Below, piece after piece: positions 59,887-64,000 of a stretch of 64,000 bases of DNA. The position numbers were made by a program, and so were the translations under genes. Location of the stretch: positions 1,913,993 through 1,977,992 of the forward strand of contig NW_017265138.1 of assembly GCF_001638985.1 (NCBI RefSeq), given 5' to 3'. This stretch comes from Phycomyces blakesleeanus NRRL 1555(-) (taxonomy: Eukaryota > Mucoromycota > Mucoromycetes > Mucorales > Phycomycetaceae). The notes under the pieces were generated by a model, which saw only the letters and a program-made list of their open reading frames with translations, ran no database searches and was not told the DNA's origin. The stretch's first letter is position 1. The number at the start of each line of letters is the position of its first letter.

Positions 59887-59939
59887 TCATCTGATAAAGA
59901 AAGTGATGCGAGTATTGATAATAGTACTCATTTCAGTAT

Positions 59940-60720
59940 TATTTGGTGAGAGTATTTTCGGCTTGGAAATGACTGTCTCGTCGTCTTTTCTGGCACAGGA
60001 GTACTCATAAAGATTGGCTAATTGTTTTATGCCATCCAATTTCATGATGAAGCCAGGCAGCTCGAGGATTGATTTTGGAACTTTGATATCACCAACTTCA
60101 AAGACAACATAAAAGCCATCGTCATGCAATGTGCACAGATATACAGCCACATGATGTCCTATACCAAAGAATATAATATGTAAGTGCATTTCGCAATAGC
60201 AAACAACAAATACCCAATTCACCAGCTGTATGTAATAAAACGATATGCTCCATAGCTTAAGTACCAATAGCATCCTAGCCGAATGTACACAACCTTAACA
60301 AGTCCAGATGCATATCAACAGTAGAATGAACAACTTGTCTTTGGCTGACAATGCTACTACACCCATCAGGGTATTTATTACCCGATGCCTCTGTTGCTTT
60401 GTTTAGCCTAGTTATGGAAAGCCTGTTAGCCTGTTAGCATTTTGACATGATAATCTGATGATCTTTGCGTTATTTCGCCTACCATATGTACATCAATTTT
60501 TTTTCTGGATCATGAAATAGAGGAATGAGAATTTTGTCTAGATGATTAGTTACCAATTCGAACTCTTTGACCTCTTCATCTATGAGAATATTGCCAGGTA
60601 ACTTGTTTATATTATGTATTATAGGTTAGACCTCCAAACAGAAACATTTTATTGAGTAATGTATGTTGTCCTTACAGGTTTATCAATATATCAATTATCC
60701 TGGAACCCAATTGATCGACA
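59940..60720 (-). pseudogene. Decayed copy of a Mucoromycota-expanded protein family of unknown function
   Basis: The minus strand carries a sequence of coding-like fragments interrupted by stops and frame changes. In order: FELVTNHLDKILIPLFHDPE (about 60560), NKYPDGCSSIVSQRQVVHSTVDMHLDLLRLCTFG (60400-60290), stop, DAIGT, stop, AMEHIVLLHTAGELG, then after a frame change GHHVAVYLCTLHDDGFYVVFEVGDIKVPKSILELPGF and KLDGIKQLANLYEYSC (60165-60010). From memory, this order (VxxxLDxxLxxLFxDP, RPDG, LDLLRLxxFxKDAID, then Y-x-x-x-L-x-x-x-G-x-Y-x-x-x-E-x-G-x-x-x-x-P) is that of a large family of hypothetical proteins in Rhizopus, Mucor and Lichtheimia. At least two in-frame stops and one frameshift lie inside the conserved part. 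Further degraded pieces may continue to about 61350. Confidence 0.55.
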
Positions 60721-63235
60721 GCTTCGTATAAATTATGGAATTTTACTCAAGTGCTTTGCGATCAGATTTTTCATTTACGCCCTAAAAAAAAGGATGTAAG
60801 CTGTCAAAGTAAGTTAGATATCATTATCGTATGCTCACTCTGAATATATTGATCGACTCAGAGAATAAGCTCTTCTCCATCTTTATATCTTGGCTAACAT
60901 ATCTATTTAAGAGTTCCGCGTGAAGTTCTTGAATATTGTCGAATCCAATTACATTTGTCAGTGCTTGATCATGCTGGTCTTTTCGCAAAAATACTGTGTG
61001 ATATAAAGCTCCAAATTGATGTCATTAATACTATGTACTTATGCATAGTGTATATAAACATTTTTACAGTATTTCATGAATATTGGCGTTAATATATAAG
61101 CCATAGGATATTGCTTCCTGGTATGCTTTCATTTGAAACTTTTTAGAGCCAATGCTAAGATTGTAACCATTCTTCAATGTATGTGGTTAAGGGGAGATTG
61201 GAAAGCAAAACTTGCACAAATATATCGGCATATTCACCATTTAATGTGTATGCAATTTGATTATCCTAAGAAGACGACATTTTGATTCTACCGAACCACA
61301 AACTGGAACTTATTTTTTCGGCACTGAGTAACTTTATCTGGCCCCTAAGGGTACTTAATGTTCGTATAAAGACTTTATTTTGTGCTTTGCAGAAAAAAAG
61401 AATTGGTTGGGATCAGTTACTAGTTGGTGCTTTCAAGCTCTGGCAATATACATGTAAGAGAAAGAGAAAGGCATGATGCACGTAAGAAGGCCAATACATA
61501 GTAGAAATATCAAACAAGTTTGCGTCACAATTTATTGACAACAGCTCCTAATGATATTTTGCATAGCCAGCTATTGTTTATGCAATGTACCTTTTTTTTT
61601 ATGGCCAAGTAGGTCTAAATTTAGGGCTACTAATTGAATATATTGTAGTTGCCAGGACACAACATTTTGCCCTGGAGGATTAGAGAAAGACACCGGGCCT
61701 CGGGTATAGCCTGATCAAGTAGAAACGTCGGCCGCGTAGGATCGCCGAAAATAAAAGGGAGGGGTCTGCTTATTCGGATAATTGTTATATAGTTTCAAGC
61801 TGATGGCTTCAGCCAAACCTATTACAAGTATGTGTGATACGCAACCACATCTGACGTCAGTGCACAATATGAGATAATTGCGTGTACGTACGTGTGCTTA
61901 CGTGTAATGTGTCAGGTATTGGAATAGCCTAAAAAGCATGAAAAGAAATGGAGAAATTGCTAAACACTTTGTTACAGATATCTACCTATCAAATAGTGCA
62001 AGACGTTGTGTAGTTTTCTTAAGAGTGTCTAAGATACTATCGATAGCTAAATTGTATTAAGTAAACAAGTATTTTCCATTCTCTTTAATGAAATTTATTA
62101 TTATTTTTGGTGATCTTTGTTTAGTTGATCCCAAGAGCACTCTAGAAAGGACTGTTTCATACCTTGTCTAATTTCGTCTTGTAATTTGTATCAGCAAGTA
62201 AGGGGGCCTTCTAACACGGCTGTTAATATTAAAGTGCACACGGGTTGGAGTTTTGAGGAAAGCACAGGTTTTGTTCGCCTAGTCTGTGATAACTCTTTAT
62301 GTTTCATTTCCAATACATATCCCATACAAAACAGTAGATATGGTTAAGAGAGTCAATGATTACATTTGACGTTATCGTTTTGTCAAATTTAGCCCTTCCT
62401 CCTTTTTGATAAGGTTTTATTTTGTTTGTTTGGTGAAAAGAGCTTTGATTGTTATCAAAAGAACAAACAAAGCATATCTGGAATGTGCCAGATTAGCAAA
62501 AAAACAATACGATACGATATCATTAAATGCCCGTCGTTAAAAATTTTACCGTGTTCCTTGTTCCTTCTTGCTCCCTTACCTCTTTGTTTATATAGACCCA
62601 ATATGTAGATACCTTTTATTTTATTTTTCTTGTAGGCTTCAAATAAATAAAAGAAGATATAGAAGAAGAATGGAAAAAGGCAACCGAATTTCCTATTTTG
62701 TTTTTGTATTATCAATCTTGCTACACAAAACGAAAAAGGGAATATTAATATGTCCTTGTCAAGATTTTCTTGGTTTTTTTTTTCTTTTTTTTTTCTTATG
62801 CTTTGATGTACCTTTATAGCAAAGTTTCTAACCCAAGACTATCAAGAAGAAAGAAGAAGAAGAAGTCTAGGGCAACTAAAGATAAATGTCTAGTGATATT
62901 TTGAACCAATCTTTAATTTGTTTCAAAAATTGTGATGATTTCTTATAAATCCAAGAAATAATAATCAAAAGAATTTATCCAATAAAATCTTCCAATCGTC
63001 TCAACTTTGTTTTTGTTTCTAGGTTATAAATCCTGTACGACACATATGATTTAAATCGGTGACTAGTATAATTTTTTTATATTATATTTTATAAAATAAA
63101 AGGAAATTTTATATATATATATATAAATTTTGTTCTTTTAAATTTTTGATTGACGGTTTATTTTTCGCTTTTTACTATTTTTCTTCTTCTTTTCTTTCAG
63201 TCTTATACCTCACTCCCTACTACCACTTACTAGCA
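60721..63235. other. Gene-poor region
   Basis: Mostly AT-rich with no intact gene. A GC-richer patch at 61670-61770 and a TGACGTCA palindrome (61852-61859) are the only outstanding features. Small ORFs at 61282 and 62426-62819 have no motif. The last 90 bp is the C/T-rich leader of the carboxypeptidase gene. Confidence 0.4.
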
Positions 63236-64000
63236 ATGCCTTCTATTGCCTCTATTGCAAAATTGGCAATTGGAGCTGCTATTCTGGCAAGCGCTGTTGT
63301 GGCAGAGCCTCAACTTGTACTCCAGCAGCAGGGAGACCTTTCCGCCTCATGGGGCAACGTTCATGATATCCTTCAATCTTCTGTCCAGGGATCCATTGAG
63401 ACCGCCAAGAAGATGTTTGGAGACAAAATCGACGAAGCGCGCCATTCGATCAAAGACTCCTTCAAGGCATTCACCCACCCTGCATTCCCAGAGTACGGCA
63501 TGCGTTACAAGGAACCAGCACTCTGTGACCCTGATGTTCGCCAAGTAAGGATCAAACAAATAAGATTATGTACCTTGGCTAACCAAATAAATAAATGATT
63601 AATTCGTCATTTGTTGCTATTGCTGTAATTAGATCAGTGGTTATCTTGATGTCGATGACGACAAGCACTTTTTCTTCTGGTTCTTTGAGTCCAGAGATAA
63701 GCCTGCAGAAGATCCTTTGGTTCTCTGGTTGAATGGTGGTCCTGGTTGCTCGTCTTTGACTGGTCTTTTCATGGAACTTGGGTAAGTCCGCAGCAATTTT
63801 GATTCATACACTAATACAACCCAACCAACTGATTAACTAATTAACTGAATGACTTGCTCTTTATGTATTTGTATTTTATATAGTCCATGCACTGTCAATC
63901 TTCCTGGCAATGACACCATCCCAAACAAATACTCGTGGAACAACAATGCCAATGTGATCTTCCTTGATCAGGTATACCTTTTTCTTTTTCTTTGTAACAC
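63236..64000 (+). CDS. Serine carboxypeptidase (S10, carboxypeptidase Y-like), 5' part
   Basis: Runs off the right edge. Exons: 63236-63544, 63633-63781 and 63884-63971, the last followed by a GTATAC donor. The start [23 protein letters not shown] is a signal peptide. A propeptide-like segment of about 85 residues ([22 protein letters not shown]) precedes the mature start region ([31 protein letters not shown]). Then come the oxyanion-hole motif [16 protein letters not shown] and [30 protein letters not shown], all hallmark S10 sequences. The catalytic Ser (GESYAGHY), Asp and His lie beyond the window. The cysteine in CDPDV matches the first disulphide of CPY. It is likely a vacuolar or secreted C-terminal exopeptidase. 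Confidence 0.93.

Noticed and set aside
59887..60273. 128-codon minus-strand ORF as an intact gene
   Set aside because: Family-like blocks continue upstream in other frames past stop codons, so the ORF is only a piece of a pseudogene.
1..64000. tRNA, rRNA and CRISPR search by eye
   Set aside because: No cloverleaf with a GGTTCGAAT-type B box, no rRNA motifs and no regularly spaced repeats were found.

Overview
This is a nuclear segment of an early-diverging filamentous fungus, most likely a mucoralean (Mucoromycota). The evidence is the protein content, very AT-rich spacers, many introns of about 50-150 nt with GTAAG/GTA donors and abundant (TA)n tracts, and a degenerate gene that resembles a family expanded in Mucorales. 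The assembly looks Sanger-like: a 100-N gap is flanked by a false direct duplication. The genus cannot be fixed from the sequence alone. A Phycomyces-like genome is a guess.

Layout, left to right: (1) N-terminus of a STRIP/Far11-type STRIPAK subunit (minus, runs off the left edge), divergent from CAF-1 large subunit (596-4181). (2) Proteasome ubiquitin receptor Rpn13 (5872-7519). (3) An intronless gene for a 620-aa polytopic membrane protein (8749-10611), followed at once by a 234-bp hairpin MITE. (4) Golgi/ER UDP-GlcNAc transporter of the YEA4 type, with a 17-nt microexon (12370-13918). (5) Cytoplasmic exosome helicase Ski2 (14681-20403). (6) Complex III core protein 1 / beta-MPP relative with a damaged zinc motif (21874-24051). 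(7) A small secreted, possibly GPI-anchored protein (25324-25866). (8) Ribosomal protein eL18 (26895-27723). (9) Neutral trehalase (minus, 28168-30821). (10) RPAP3 of R2TP (31521-34004). (11) TFIIH p52/Tfb2 (35563-38115). (12) SCAMP (39501-40619). (13) Peroxisomal ABCD transporter (41012-44154). (14) A two-domain protein ending in a formylglycine-generating-enzyme-like domain (minus, 45562-50088), whose locus carries the gap and the false duplication. (15) An Integrator subunit 13/Asunder homologue (51645-56097). (16) A VC0807-like membrane protein (minus, 56305-57546). (17) A 5.7-kb gene-poor stretch with a pseudogene and repeats. (18) The 5' part of a serine carboxypeptidase (63236 to the right edge).

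The genes are mostly unrelated housekeeping functions, not a cluster. The common thread is retention of components that budding yeast has lost or reduced (Integrator subunit, full-length RPAP3, SCAMP). I saw no CRISPR array, rRNA, recognisable tRNA or intact autonomous transposon. Exon models were built by hand from splice signals, reading frame and family alignment recalled from memory. For Rpn13, the UDP-GlcNAc transporter, complex III core 1, the small secreted protein, eL18, trehalase, SCAMP, the FGE-domain protein and the VC0807-like protein I checked that the summed exons are a multiple of three.
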